Part shown: positions 1 through 7,929 of the stretch, piece after piece
Layout of the letters: each line of letters begins with the position of its first letter
Numbering within the stretch: position 1 is the stretch's first letter
NCBI GenBank assembly: GCA_036782915.1
Contig: DAIPYE010000025.1
Coordinates: 1 to 23,825 of the forward strand
Source of the DNA: JAEUSI01 sp036782915
Lineage (GTDB): Bacteria; Bacteroidota; Ignavibacteria; Tepidaquicellales; Tepidaquicellaceae
Direction of reading: 5' to 3'
DNA: 23,825 bases
Made by a program: the position numbers and the translations under genes
Notes under the pieces: model-generated
What the model was told of the DNA's origin: nothing
Database searches by the model: none
What the model saw: the letters and a program-made list of their open reading frames with translations, nothing else

Positions 1-1390
1 CAGAAAGAAGATCGTAACTCCAGTCTATCAGCGCACGAAAAGTCTGCTGTCTGGGTGCATCAGTTCTTTTCCCGCCTGTCAGCAGATTAAACCGGTTTTC
101 CAGTCTATTATTAATTTCGTTTACAGTTAAGATCTTTATTCTTGCAGCAGCAAGTTCTATAGCAAGCGGTATTCCGTCAAGTCGGTAACAGATTTGTGCC
201 AGTGCGGAAACATTATCATTGTTAACTCTGAAGTCAGGCTTTACAGCTATAGCTCTTTCGATGAATAATCTAACTGCTTCGAATTGCGACAGCTGTAATG
301 GTGTAACTTCTTCATTTATGGCAGGATGTTTAAGAGGTAAAACATGATGTATCTTTTCACCTCCTGAACGTAATACTTCACGGCTCGAGGCAAGTATTTT
401 CAGTCCCGGAGAATTAACTAAAAGTTTTTCTGCCAACACTGAACAAGCTTCTGTTAAATGTTCACAGTTATCAAATATTAAAAGTATTTCTTTCTCGTTC
501 AGATAATTAATGAGTACATCTGTAATCTCCAGATCCGGTGAACTTTGAAGATTGAATACGCTGGCAATTGTCTGCGCTAAATAATCAGGATTCGACAATG
601 GTGCAAGCTCAATAAACCAGACACCGTTTGCAAAATCGTCTATCAAATCAGCTGCAATTTGTATTGTCAGACGTGACTTGCCTGCACCTCCTGTCCCGAG
701 AAGTGTTACCAGACGTGATTCCTTCAGGATTTCCTTTATTGCTTTTACTTCTTCTTCCTTGCCAATAAAATTTGTCAGCTGTGCCGGAAGATTATTCGGA
801 CGTGCATCAAGAGTTTTCAAAGGCGGAAAATCCTCACGAAGCCCGGGTGAATTAATTTGGAAAAGATTTATCGGCTGTATTACATCTTTTAATCTTCGCT
901 CACCAAGATCACGGAAAAAGATTTTATCTGAAAATAAATTATTTGTGTCACACAGTTCTAATGCATCATTTGAAATAATGATCTGCTCACCATTCGCTGC
1001 TGACATAACTCTCGAAACCCTTGCAAGCGTAATATATCCCATATAATCTTTGCCGTTCCATTCTGCTTTCCCGCTGTGTATGCCGATACGAATTTTAATT
1101 TTTACTTCTTTCCAGTCATATCTTAAAAGTAACATTTGAATTTCACAAGCCGCATTGACAGCGTCATGAGAATTTTGAAATGCGCAGCAAAATGCATCAC
1201 CTACGGTCTTGAAAACAAATCCGTTATTTGATTTAACAGTTTCATTTAAAATTATATTATGTTTAATTAGTGCTGCGGGATAATGTTCGACAAACTCTTG
1301 TGCCAGCTTCGTGCTGCCTTCAATGTCGGTAAATAAGAATGTTACATTGCCTGTCGGCTTTATCATTTGATTAAATATTATCTGCTTCAT
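1..1390 (-). CDS. Adenylate/guanylate cyclase domain plus STAND/NB-ARC ATPase regulator (partial, C-terminus off the left edge)
   Basis: About 463 codons are visible; the frame is still open at base 1. The N-terminal class III cyclase domain (about residues 15-180) shows FTDIEGST with metal-binding Asp22, then FKTVGDAF with the second metal Asp and the adenine-site Lys, then RIGIHSG. It is followed by a predicted ATPase of the NB-ARC/STAND type: P-loop GTGGAGKS with Lys238, Walker B LLIFDNCEHL with Asp307, ASSREVL, and the GIPLAIELAAARI motif. The family normally continues into TPR-like repeats, which would lie left of the window. Such proteins are thought to couple signal sensing by the ATPase/TPR part to cyclic nucleotide synthesis or protein scaffolding. 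ATG at 1390 is the first start after an in-frame TAA; ATG at 1366 is an alternative. There is no clear ribosome binding site. The usual transition-state Asn of the cyclase is not found (see findings). Confidence 0.88.
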   Translation of the reverse strand, partial: MKQIIFNQMIKPTGNVTFLFTDIEGSTKLAQEFVEHYPAALIKHNIILNETVKSNNGFVFKTVGDAFCCAFQNSHDAVNAACEIQMLLLRYDWKEVKIKIRIGIHSGKAEWNGKDYMGYITLARVSRVMSAANGEQIIISNDALELCDTNNLFSDKIFFRDLGERRLKDVIQPINLFQINSPGLREDFPPLKTLDARPNNLPAQLTNFIGKEEEVKAIKEILKESRLVTLLGTGGAGKSRLTIQIAADLIDDFANGVWFIELAPLSNPDYLAQTIASVFNLQSSPDLEITDVLINYLNEKEILLIFDNCEHLTEACSVLAEKLLVNSPGLKILASSREVLRSGGEKIHHVLPLKHPAINEEVTPLQLSQFEAVRLFIERAIAVKPDFRVNNDNVSALAQICYRLDGIPLAIELAAARIKILTVNEINNRLENRFNLLTGGKRTDAPRQQTFRALIDWSYDLLS

Positions 1391-1560
1391 CCGGAATTTT
1401 TGTGCGATTTTATCGGCTTTTACAAATTACAAATTACTATATTTAAAATGAACTATAATCAAAATTATTACAAACTGTTTCCGGTCATAGTTTAAAATTC
1501 AGCAATGAAGTTTTAATAAATAAGAATTAATTTAAACAGAAATTTATTTATGAATTAATT

Positions 1561-2346
1561 ATGCTGAAAAAAGAAATACAAATTGAGTATTTTAAAAACA
1601 AAAGTGATTCTTCTCTGAGACATTTCCGGAAATTTATTAAAACACAGGATGCTTCTGAACTTCATCAGATGAGAGTTGATCTGAAAAAAATCAAATCGTT
1701 ATTAAATCTTTCTTCAGATTGTCAGAGATCAACCATTCATTCAGACCGGATTAAAAAAATTAACAAAGTGTTTAAAGCTGCAGGGAAGATCAGAAGTTTG
1801 CAGTTAAATTTAAAGATATTGGAGACAGATAGTTTGAATTATCCTGATCTGAGAAATGTGCAATTAAAAATTCTTAAAGACCATTACAGGGATTTTTATT
1901 GTAATAAAAAAGATTATCAGAAAATTCTCGACAATCGTAAGGAAAAGTTTGCGAAAAATTTCCGGGATATAGAGGATAAATGCCTGCTTAATTTTCTGGG
2001 AAAAAGTATCAGAAAATTAAACCTAATGTTCTCCCCTTATTCAGAGAGAAAAAATTTTCATAAATGCAGGAAGATAATTAAGGATCTGATTTATCTCAAT
2101 GAGTTATTACCTACTGAAGTAAGAACTGACATTAGAATTAATCTAGCCTATTTGAAAGATCTTGAAGATTGTATAGGGAAATGGCATGACAATATATCAG
2201 GCATTAATTTTCTGCAAAGGGTAAGTTCAGATAAAGAGATTACAGAAAATTTAAAAATGAAGATTGAAAAATATTTTAAATTGATTCTTTTGTATTCAGA
2301 AAATTTTAAAGAAAAAGTGATTTTGAAAAATCAATTTTCAATATAG
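1561..2346 (+). CDS. CHAD domain protein (putative polyphosphate-associated)
   Basis: The 261-residue, strongly basic, all-helical protein has the two-half architecture of CHAD domains. The first half carries HQMRVDLKKIKSLL (about residues 35-48), matching the conserved His/Arg/Lys helix. The second half carries NFHKCRKIIKDLIYLNEL and the LKDLEDCIGKWHDN helix, equivalent to the LQDxLGxxxD signature. Family knowledge: CHAD domains bind inorganic polyphosphate through these basic residues, and often sit beside or are fused to CYTH/triphosphate tunnel enzymes. No CYTH partner is visible here, so the role (polyphosphate granule association or a stress link) is inference. The gene is divergent from the cyclase regulator across a 170-bp gap and convergent with the carbonic anhydrase. 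No Shine-Dalgarno precedes the ATG. Confidence 0.85.
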   Translation: MLKKEIQIEYFKNKSDSSLRHFRKFIKTQDASELHQMRVDLKKIKSLLNLSSDCQRSTIHSDRIKKINKVFKAAGKIRSLQLNLKILETDSLNYPDLRNVQLKILKDHYRDFYCNKKDYQKILDNRKEKFAKNFRDIEDKCLLNFLGKSIRKLNLMFSPYSERKNFHKCRKIIKDLIYLNELLPTEVRTDIRINLAYLKDLEDCIGKWHDNISGINFLQRVSSDKEITENLKMKIEKYFKLILLYSENFKEKVILKNQFSI

Positions 2347-2383
2347 AGTATGTTAAAGTCCGTTATTAATTTGAAAGTATTAT

Positions 2384-2421
2384 TCATAAAGATCATAAAA
2401 TTCATAAATTTCATTCATAAA
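2384..2421. repeat. Four copies of TCATAAA between convergent genes
   Basis: The 7-base unit TCATAAA starts at 2384, 2393, 2402 and 2415 (spacings 9, 9 and 13), across the gap between the convergent CHAD and carbonic anhydrase genes and into the last codons of the latter. It is AT-rich, so it may be simple slippage rather than a functional array. No GC-rich terminator hairpin was seen in this gap. Confidence 0.4.
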
Positions 2422-3034
2422 ATATAACCTGTCCTGTATCTATATCATAAAGTCCGCCGATAATTTTTATTTCTCCTGATTGCTCCATATTCAAAAGAAT
2501 ATCACTCTGCTCTTTTATTTTTTGTACAGTTATAAAAACATTGTTTACTGTAACGTTATAAAGAAAGGATTGATTATTTCCGTTTCTGTCTGAAGTTGTT
2601 TCGGTTTCTTTTTCTATTGCAGGCTTAACTTTGTTTAGTAATTTAGTGATGTTTCCAATCTCAACGTTGTTGCAAGCTCCTTCGATAGCTCCGCATTTTG
2701 TATGACCGAGTACTACTATCAGCTTTGATCCGGCAAGTTTACAGGCAAATTCCATACTTCCGAGAATATCTTCATTCAGAATATTTCCTGCAATGCGAAT
2801 GCTGAATATATCGCCAAGTCCCTGATCAAAGATAAGCTCTGCTGAAGTTCTTGAATCTATGCAGCTCAGAATAGCAGCGAAAGGAAATTGTCCGGATTTA
2901 GTTTCATTTACCTGCTGCAATAAGTTTCTGTGAGATTTAATATTATTTACAAATCTTTCATTTCCTTCTTTTAAAATTTCAAGAGCAAGTTCCGGAGTAA
3001 GAATTTCCTGCGTTTCTTTAGTATGTGTTCTCAT
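2411..3034 (-). CDS. Beta-class carbonic anhydrase
   Basis: The 207-residue protein interconverts CO2 and bicarbonate with a zinc ion. The beta-class signature is complete: SCIDSR gives Cys58, Asp60 and Arg62, and GHTKCGA gives His111 and Cys114, so all three zinc ligands and the Asp-Arg dyad are present. The N-terminal helix ALEILKEGNERFVNN is typical of the family. No signal peptide is seen, so a cytoplasmic enzyme is expected. Length is usual for short bacterial beta enzymes. It stands alone on the minus strand, 284 bp from the next gene upstream. A short tandem repeat lies just before its start. There is no Shine-Dalgarno. Confidence 0.95.
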   Translation of the reverse strand: MRTHTKETQEILTPELALEILKEGNERFVNNIKSHRNLLQQVNETKSGQFPFAAILSCIDSRTSAELIFDQGLGDIFSIRIAGNILNEDILGSMEFACKLAGSKLIVVLGHTKCGAIEGACNNVEIGNITKLLNKVKPAIEKETETTSDRNGNNQSFLYNVTVNNVFITVQKIKEQSDILLNMEQSGEIKIIGGLYDIDTGQVIFYE

Positions 3035-3057
3035 TTATTAAAAGTTTCTGTTTTAAA

Positions 3058-3099
3058 AAAATTGAATTAATATGAAAATTGAATTAATATGAAAATTGA
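3058..3099. repeat. 17-bp tandem repeat (2 full copies plus a partial third) upstream of carbonic anhydrase
   Basis: The unit AAAATTGAATTAATATG occurs at 3058-3074 and 3075-3091 without a break, followed by its first eight bases at 3092-3099. It lies 24-65 bp upstream of the carbonic anhydrase start, in the probable promoter/5' leader region. The copies are identical, suggesting recent duplication. Confidence 0.75.
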
Positions 3100-3318
3100 C
3101 CTGAGAATATTCTTATATAAATAAAAATACTAATTATGAGATTAAATCAAGAGGGGATTAAGATGCTCTTTTATTTTGAAAATTTATAATGCAGAGCAAG
3201 TGAGCTATAGTATATGAATTCACATACCATTTTTAATTTAGAAATTTTATTTATTGAAGGATCGCAGAATTGAATAAATGAAAAATAAATCTGTGATTGA
3301 AATTCTGTAATAATAATA

Positions 3319-4047
3319 TTAAAATGAATTATTCAGTTTTTCAAAAGCTTTCTTTAATTCGTCAGGACCTGCCTTTGTCATTGCCTCGCTGAATCCGAAA
3401 GTCAGCTCCGTTTTTCCCTGTTTTAACTGCTCAAATATCGATTCGATAAAATCACTTACCGGAGGAGCAAAGTCGTGTATCCCTTTTCCGCCAAGATCAG
3501 TATTCAACGCAGGAGGAATCATTTCTATAACTTCAATATTTTTAGATTTTAATAATTCCCGCAAAGAAAGTGTAAACGAATGAATGAAAAATTTTGTAGG
3601 TGAATAAACCGGAGTTTTAATCAAAGGAACAAAAGCCAGTCCTGAACTTACATTGATAATTGTATTCAGTGATTTCAACTTTAAGAAAAGTGAAGTTAAA
3701 TGAAGTGGTGCTTCAAAGTTAACAGTGATCTCTTCTTTTGCCCGCAGAAAAAAATCATCATCTGTGACTGACATCCAGTTCTGAATTCCTGCATTATTTA
3801 TCAGAACATTCAGGTCTTTATGGTTTTCAGATATCCATTTATAAAGTTCTTCTCTTTCAGATACTGAAGAAAGATCACATTTTCTGGTGATGACAGATGG
3901 AAATCTGTAAGATACTTCCTTTAAAACACTTTCTCTTCTTCCGCAAATTATTACAGTGTTGTTTTCATTTGTAAATCTTTCCGTAAGCCCCAGTCCTATT
4001 CCAGAAGCACCGCCTGTTATTAAAATTTTGTTATTTGAAATTTTCAT
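3319..4047 (-). CDS. Short-chain dehydrogenase/reductase, DltE-like (COG3967 type)
   Basis: The 242-residue classical SDR has the cofactor loop TGGASGIG at residues 11-18, NNAG at 84-87, catalytic Ser135, and Tyr148/Lys152 in the YSPTK motif. The stretch around PLIKTPVYSPTKFFIHSF and the IPPALNTDLG segment after it resemble the DltE-like group of SDRs. Arg37/Arg38 after the second strand favour NADPH. The substrate cannot be told from sequence, and no dlt genes are nearby, so the DltE name should not be read as a D-alanylation role. It is a single gene: 284 bp separate it from the carbonic anhydrase and 236 bp from the OsmC gene. A perfect 17-bp dyad lies 37-53 bp before its start. Confidence 0.9.
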   Translation of the reverse strand: MKISNNKILITGGASGIGLGLTERFTNENNTVIICGRRESVLKEVSYRFPSVITRKCDLSSVSEREELYKWISENHKDLNVLINNAGIQNWMSVTDDDFFLRAKEEITVNFEAPLHLTSLFLKLKSLNTIINVSSGLAFVPLIKTPVYSPTKFFIHSFTLSLRELLKSKNIEVIEMIPPALNTDLGGKGIHDFAPPVSDFIESIFEQLKQGKTELTFGFSEAMTKAGPDELKKAFEKLNNSF

Positions 4048-4083
4048 TTGAAATTTATTAAGATTTTTGATTCTATTATGTAA

Positions 4084-4100
4084 GGAATTATCTTAATTCC
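4084..4100. promoter_or_regulatory. Perfect inverted repeat upstream of the SDR gene (candidate operator)
   Basis: GGAATTA-TCT-TAATTCC is a perfect 7-bp dyad with a 3-base spacer, 37-53 bp upstream of the minus-strand SDR start at 4047. Size, symmetry and position fit a dimeric repressor site near the promoter. The regulator is unknown, and it was not seen elsewhere in the window. Confidence 0.4.
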
Positions 4101-4283
4101 GGAAAAATATCTTTGAGCGAACAAATTCTCCTATGCAAATATTAATAAAAATATAAATTTTTTCATACATCGCATAAATATTATTTAGTTATGAAATGTA
4201 TAATGGATTCAAAATTCTATCCGGTTATTGACATTTTGGATAGATAAACAATTAATCTGAATATTCCATAGAGATAACCATTA

Positions 4284-4775
4284 TCAGAGCGGAATTTCTA
4301 CACCACTTTTTATTTTATTCTCAATAACTTCAACTACAGGTATAAGAGTTATCTTTGATTTAATCGAATTTGTTATCAGACAGGCAGCTTCAGATTTTAT
4401 TAAAATCCGTTCTGCTTTTTCACGGTCTTTTTCATTTACAATCGTAACTGTCGGCTCAAGTATGACCTCTGTCATTTGAAATTTTCCGTCGACCTGATCC
4501 AGCTTACCTTTTGAATTGCAGCTAAAGCCTGTGAATTCCAGTTTTGAGTTTTCCGCAATTGCCAGAAATGTCGTCATCAGACAGCTGCTTACAGCAGCTG
4601 TAAATAAATGTTCCGGAGACCAGATCCCGGGAATACCTTTGGGAAATTCCGGAGGCGTCGCAACTTCTATACATCCGTCATTACTTCCATTTGAGATGTT
4701 TAATTCAGGTGAACACATTACACCTTTTCTTTCATGATTCCAGAGAACTTCGACATTATAATAATGCGCATCCAT
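4284..4775 (-). CDS. OsmC family protein (thiol peroxidase-like)
   Basis: The 163-residue protein has the two conserved OsmC/Ohr cysteines: Cys65 in AAVSSCLMTTF and Cys132 in SEAACLITNSI, with Glu55 in the SPEHLF helix. OsmC-like proteins reduce organic hydroperoxides with these two cysteines; the YhfA-like branch is less characterised. The gene is the last of a tight minus-strand set, 12 bp after the rhodanese stop, which suggests co-transcription with sulfur/thiol handling genes. No signal peptide. It starts at ATG 4775 without a Shine-Dalgarno, as expected for an internal operon gene here. Confidence 0.92.
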   Translation of the reverse strand: MDAHYYNVEVLWNHERKGVMCSPELNISNGSNDGCIEVATPPEFPKGIPGIWSPEHLFTAAVSSCLMTTFLAIAENSKLEFTGFSCNSKGKLDQVDGKFQMTEVILEPTVTIVNEKDREKAERILIKSEAACLITNSIKSKITLIPVVEVIENKIKSGVEIPL

Positions 4776-4787
4776 GATTATTTATAT

Positions 4788-5105
4788 TTAATTATTGATT
4801 TTTTGATTTAATGATTGCCATCCTCCGCCATTATGAACATTGGAATAGCCGTTTACTTTTAATAAATTTTTAGCTTTTGCGCTTCTGACTCCGGATGCGC
4901 AACAGGTAATAATTGCTCTGTTCTTTTCTTTTAATATGTTCAAATTATTCTGAAGTGTGTCAAGTGGAATATTAATTGACCCATTAATATGACCTCCGGA
5001 AAATTCTCCTTTGTTACGGACATCCAGAATGACACCTCCTTCAATCAATAATTGTTTCAAATCAGTATCTTCAATACCAAGTATGCCTTTAATTGTATTA
5101 AACAT
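4788..5105 (-). CDS. Rhodanese-like sulfurtransferase (single domain)
   Basis: With the start chosen here the protein is 105 residues. LDVRNKGEFSGGHINGSINIP is the rhodanese N-terminal signature, and the active-site loop CCASGVRS has the catalytic Cys as the second of the pair (residue 69 from this start). It likely transfers sulfane sulfur in the cytoplasm. An upstream in-frame ATG at 5141 would add 12 residues but overlap the DUF2892 gene by 32 bp; starting at 5105 leaves a 4-bp gap and gives the MFNTIKGILG N-terminus typical of homologues. DUF2892 and rhodanese domains are fused in proteins of the YgaP type, so here they appear as separate neighbouring genes. Confidence 0.9.
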   Translation of the reverse strand: MFNTIKGILGIEDTDLKQLLIEGGVILDVRNKGEFSGGHINGSINIPLDTLQNNLNILKEKNRAIITCCASGVRSAKAKNLLKVNGYSNVHNGGGWQSLNQKINN

Positions 5106-5109
5106 GGTT

Positions 5110-5316
5110 TTATGATTTTGATTTATTTGTATTGATTCCAAGAATTGAATATAGCGGACAGGTACTTACTAAACTTGTAAGTGCAAACACAATTGCAAAT
5201 ATTAAAAGTATAATTCCTAAGGTGCCTGAAACTGTATTCGTAAAATATAGAACAGCAAATATTACAGCAATTATTAATCTGATGATTTTATCTGCAGAAC
5301 CCAAATTCTTTTTCAT
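5110..5316 (-). CDS. DUF2892 family inner membrane protein
   Basis: The 68-residue protein has two hydrophobic helices (about residues 12-27 and 33-50) followed by the family signature CPLYSILGINT with Cys53. DUF2892 is the membrane part of YgaP-type rhodaneses; here it immediately precedes a soluble rhodanese, suggesting a membrane-associated sulfurtransferase pair. It is the first gene of the DUF2892-rhodanese-OsmC operon. A candidate TAnnTTTG-type promoter element and a TGACA/TGTCA dyad lie upstream. Confidence 0.9.
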   Translation of the reverse strand: MKKNLGSADKIIRLIIAVIFAVLYFTNTVSGTLGIILLIFAIVFALTSLVSTCPLYSILGINTNKSKS

Positions 5317-5354
5317 AATGTTAATTTTATTTTTAAAAAAAGTTTTTATTTATA

Positions 5355-5362
5355 CAAAAATA
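5355..5362 (-). promoter_or_regulatory. Candidate -7 element (TATTTTTG) of the DUF2892-rhodanese-OsmC operon
   Basis: On the minus strand this reads TATTTTTG, matching the Bacteroidota TAnnTTTG -7 consensus, 39 bp before the DUF2892 start. No TTTG -33 box is present at the usual 19-21 base distance. That position is near the dyad at 5386-5397, which would suit an activator-dependent promoter. Such short AT-rich matches are common by chance. Confidence 0.3.
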
Positions 5363-5378
5363 CAATACTCATTTCAAA

Positions 5379-5397
5379 TTGTCTGTGACATTTGTCA
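5379..5397. promoter_or_regulatory. Shared intergenic dyad, copy B (TGACA-N2-TGTCA)
   Basis: TGACATTTGTCA at 5386-5397, preceded by ATTGTCTG, lies 70-81 bp upstream of the DUF2892 start. It shares the ATTGTCTG...GACATTT string with copy A read on the opposite strand, and TGACA/TGTCA half-sites with copies D and C. Its spacer is 2 rather than 5 bases. See findings. Confidence 0.4.
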
Positions 5398-5409
5398 TTT
5401 ATTCAATTA

Positions 5410-7929
5410 TTATTTTTCACCAAAAAGTTCTCTCTCTTTAATTCGTTTTCTCCATTTTACAAACTCAAACCAGATCACCGATAAGAATCCTGTAATAATG
5501 CTGAAAATTAACTGTGTAAAATTAAGATGTTCAAATTCAAAAAACTTTGCCAGAGGATCTGCATAAATCAACAGTGCTGAAATTAAAACCGTAATTCCAA
5601 TTATCATCAGCACAAGATTATTTTTATATTTAAAAGTAGTAAATATTGAGTAATAAAAAGATCTGTTGACAAGTGTAAGAAATATATTTGCGGAAATGAG
5701 AACTGTGAAAACCATCGTTCTTGTTATTTCTTCATTGAAACCGCTGTATACAGCAAACTGGTATGCAGTAAGAGTTCCCATAGTAATGACCAGTCCCTGA
5801 ATTATACTTACCGCCAGTTCCTTTAAATTAAAAAAGGTATTTGTAAAAGGTCTTGGCTTTTGAATCATAGAATTCCTTTCCATCGGTTCGTTTTCATAAA
5901 TTATAGAGCATGTCGGACCCATTATAAGCTCGAGAAAAATAATGTGAACAGGTGAAAATATATTCGGAAAGATCCAGCCTAATGCAAGTGGAATAAACAC
6001 AGTAAGAATAATCGGAATGTGTATTGAAATTATGTATCGTATTGCTTTCTTAAGATTTGTATAAATTCTTCTTCCCATTGCAACAGCATCGAGCATTTTC
6101 GAAAGATCATCTTCCATTAAGATAAGAGATGCTGCCTGTTTTGCAATCTCAGTTCCTTTTTTACCCATCGCAATTCCAATATGAGCGGATTTTAAGGCAG
6201 GTCCGTCATTTACTCCGTCACCTGTCATAGCGACAATTTCATTATTTGATTTTAATGCATTTATGATCTTAAGTTTTGCTTCGGGAAACATTCGGGTGAA
6301 AATTTGTTTTTCGCTGACAATTCTCTGAAGCTCCTTTTCATCATGCCTCATCAGCTCATCACCGGATATACTTTTTTCATATCCATTAAATCCTATCTGT
6401 CTGGCAATAGCATTTGTTGTAGCTGCATTGTCTCCAGTTACTATCTTAACTGTAATACCCGCTTTGTAAAAATCTTCAAGAACACTCCGGATATTTTTCT
6501 TTGGCGGATCATAGAAAGCTACAATACCTTTAAATCTGAACTTATATTCCTGCTGTGTTTTCGGAAAACTTTTTCCTTCAAAAAAGGAATCACATACCCC
6601 CAATAAACGATATCCGTCGTTTGCCAGATCATTAATGGCAATTTCAATCTGATGTTTTTCAGAATCGGACAGTCCGGATAACTCTGTCAATGCTTCCGGA
6701 GCTCCTTTTGCAGCGATGATCCTGTTACCGTCTTTATTCTCAAATATATGTGTCATCATCGGAGGCTTTCCTCCAATTGGATATTCATGAATTATTTTAT
6801 ATTCAGGTCTTTCATCTATAACAGTGAATTTCATGTAAGCATTATGAAGCTCGACTTCCATTGGATCAAACGGTATCGGCTCGCTTGCAAACATTGCAAG
6901 CCTTATAAGTTCCTTTGCATCATTATTTAATTTTTCATCGGCATTAAAAATTTTATCCGAAGAGAGAATAAATATTTTTGCAAGACTCATTTTATTTTCT
7001 GTTATAGTTCCGGTTTTATCAGTGCAGATCACAGTTGCGCTTCCCAGAGTTTCAACAGTTTTCATCTGTTTAACTATAATTCCCATTTTCATTAGACGCC
7101 ATGCTCCAAGTGCCATGAATGCTGAAAAAGCAACCGGTATTTCTTCTGGAAGTATGCTCATAGCAAGTGTAAGCGCTCTCAATAAACTGTCAAGTACATC
7201 ACCCGATCGGAAATAATTTATTCCCCATACAATAAGAAAAATCACAGTTCCGGCTGTAACCATCTTTTTTACAAAATTACTGATCTGAAGTTCAAGAGGT
7301 GTCTTTTCCTCTTTAATGCTTTCCAGACTTTTACCTATCCTGCCAAGTTTTGTCTCATTTCCGATTGCATTTACTTCCGCAATTGCCAGTCCGCTTGCAA
7401 CTGTAGTACCCTGAAAGATCAGATTATTATCTTTTGATTTATCCTTATATACCGGCATGGATTCACCTGTCAGAATTGACTCGCTTACTGAAAAATCATT
7501 TGAATGAATTATTGCTCCGTCTGCTGCAATTAACGTACCTTCTTCCGCCATCAAGCAGTCTCCAATGACAAGTTCTTCGCTTTTAATTTCAATTGTTTTC
7601 CCGTTCCGGATTACTTTACAGTTAGGCTGAATAAAGTTCTTTAATTTTTCCAGAGCGTTCCTGCTTCTTGAATCCTGATAAATTGAGATTGCTGATACAA
7701 GAACAATTGCAGCTGCAAGAAATATTCCGTCACCGGTATTGCCTGAAATAAAATAAATTGCAGATGCGCACAAAAGCAGAATCACCATCGGCTCTTTTAT
7801 TATACTCTTTCCCACTTCAAAAAATCTGTTTTCTTTTTTATAGTCTGCTTTGTTTGAACCGAATTTTTGCCTGGAGAGATTAACCTGTAAATCAGTTAAT
7901 CCTGAGATATTAAAATTGTTTTCAGACAT
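5410..7929 (-). CDS. Cation-translocating P-type ATPase (P2/Ca2+-ATPase-like, ion not assigned)
   Basis: The 839-residue protein has every core P-type motif: TGES in the actuator domain, phosphorylated Asp304 in CTDKTGTITEN, KGAPE in the nucleotide domain, and TGDGVNDGPALK at the hinge. There are about ten membrane segments (two pairs before the P domain, the rest after). The N-terminal helix GLTDLQVNLSRQKFGSN matches the cation ATPase N domain. The M4 motif is LPEEIPV and the M6 region reads MGPTCSIIYENEP, unlike the Ca2+ ligands of SERCA and unlike the CPC motif of heavy-metal P1B pumps. The transported ion is therefore unknown. It has no N-terminal metal-binding domain. It ends 93 bp before the DUF2892 operon and may be transcribed separately. 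Confidence 0.93.
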   Translation of the reverse strand: MSENNFNISGLTDLQVNLSRQKFGSNKADYKKENRFFEVGKSIIKEPMVILLLCASAIYFISGNTGDGIFLAAAIVLVSAISIYQDSRSRNALEKLKNFIQPNCKVIRNGKTIEIKSEELVIGDCLMAEEGTLIAADGAIIHSNDFSVSESILTGESMPVYKDKSKDNNLIFQGTTVASGLAIAEVNAIGNETKLGRIGKSLESIKEEKTPLELQISNFVKKMVTAGTVIFLIVWGINYFRSGDVLDSLLRALTLAMSILPEEIPVAFSAFMALGAWRLMKMGIIVKQMKTVETLGSATVICTDKTGTITENKMSLAKIFILSSDKIFNADEKLNNDAKELIRLAMFASEPIPFDPMEVELHNAYMKFTVIDERPEYKIIHEYPIGGKPPMMTHIFENKDGNRIIAAKGAPEALTELSGLSDSEKHQIEIAINDLANDGYRLLGVCDSFFEGKSFPKTQQEYKFRFKGIVAFYDPPKKNIRSVLEDFYKAGITVKIVTGDNAATTNAIARQIGFNGYEKSISGDELMRHDEKELQRIVSEKQIFTRMFPEAKLKIINALKSNNEIVAMTGDGVNDGPALKSAHIGIAMGKKGTEIAKQAASLILMEDDLSKMLDAVAMGRRIYTNLKKAIRYIISIHIPIILTVFIPLALGWIFPNIFSPVHIIFLELIMGPTCSIIYENEPMERNSMIQKPRPFTNTFFNLKELAVSIIQGLVITMGTLTAYQFAVYSGFNEEITRTMVFTVLISANIFLTLVNRSFYYSIFTTFKYKNNLVLMIIGITVLISALLIYADPLAKFFEFEHLNFTQLIFSIITGFLSVIWFEFVKWRKRIKERELFGEK

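Noticed and set aside
678..1046. Plus-strand frame of 122 codons
   Set aside because: It lies antisense to the cyclase/ATPase gene, whose motifs are clear on the minus strand; the peptide has no recognisable domain.
1145..1165. TGACAGCGTCA resembling the shared dyad
   Set aside because: Inside the cyclase coding region, with a different spacer; expected by chance.
4516..4737. Plus-strand frame of 73 codons in the OsmC gene
   Set aside because: Antisense shadow of a gene with both OsmC cysteines.
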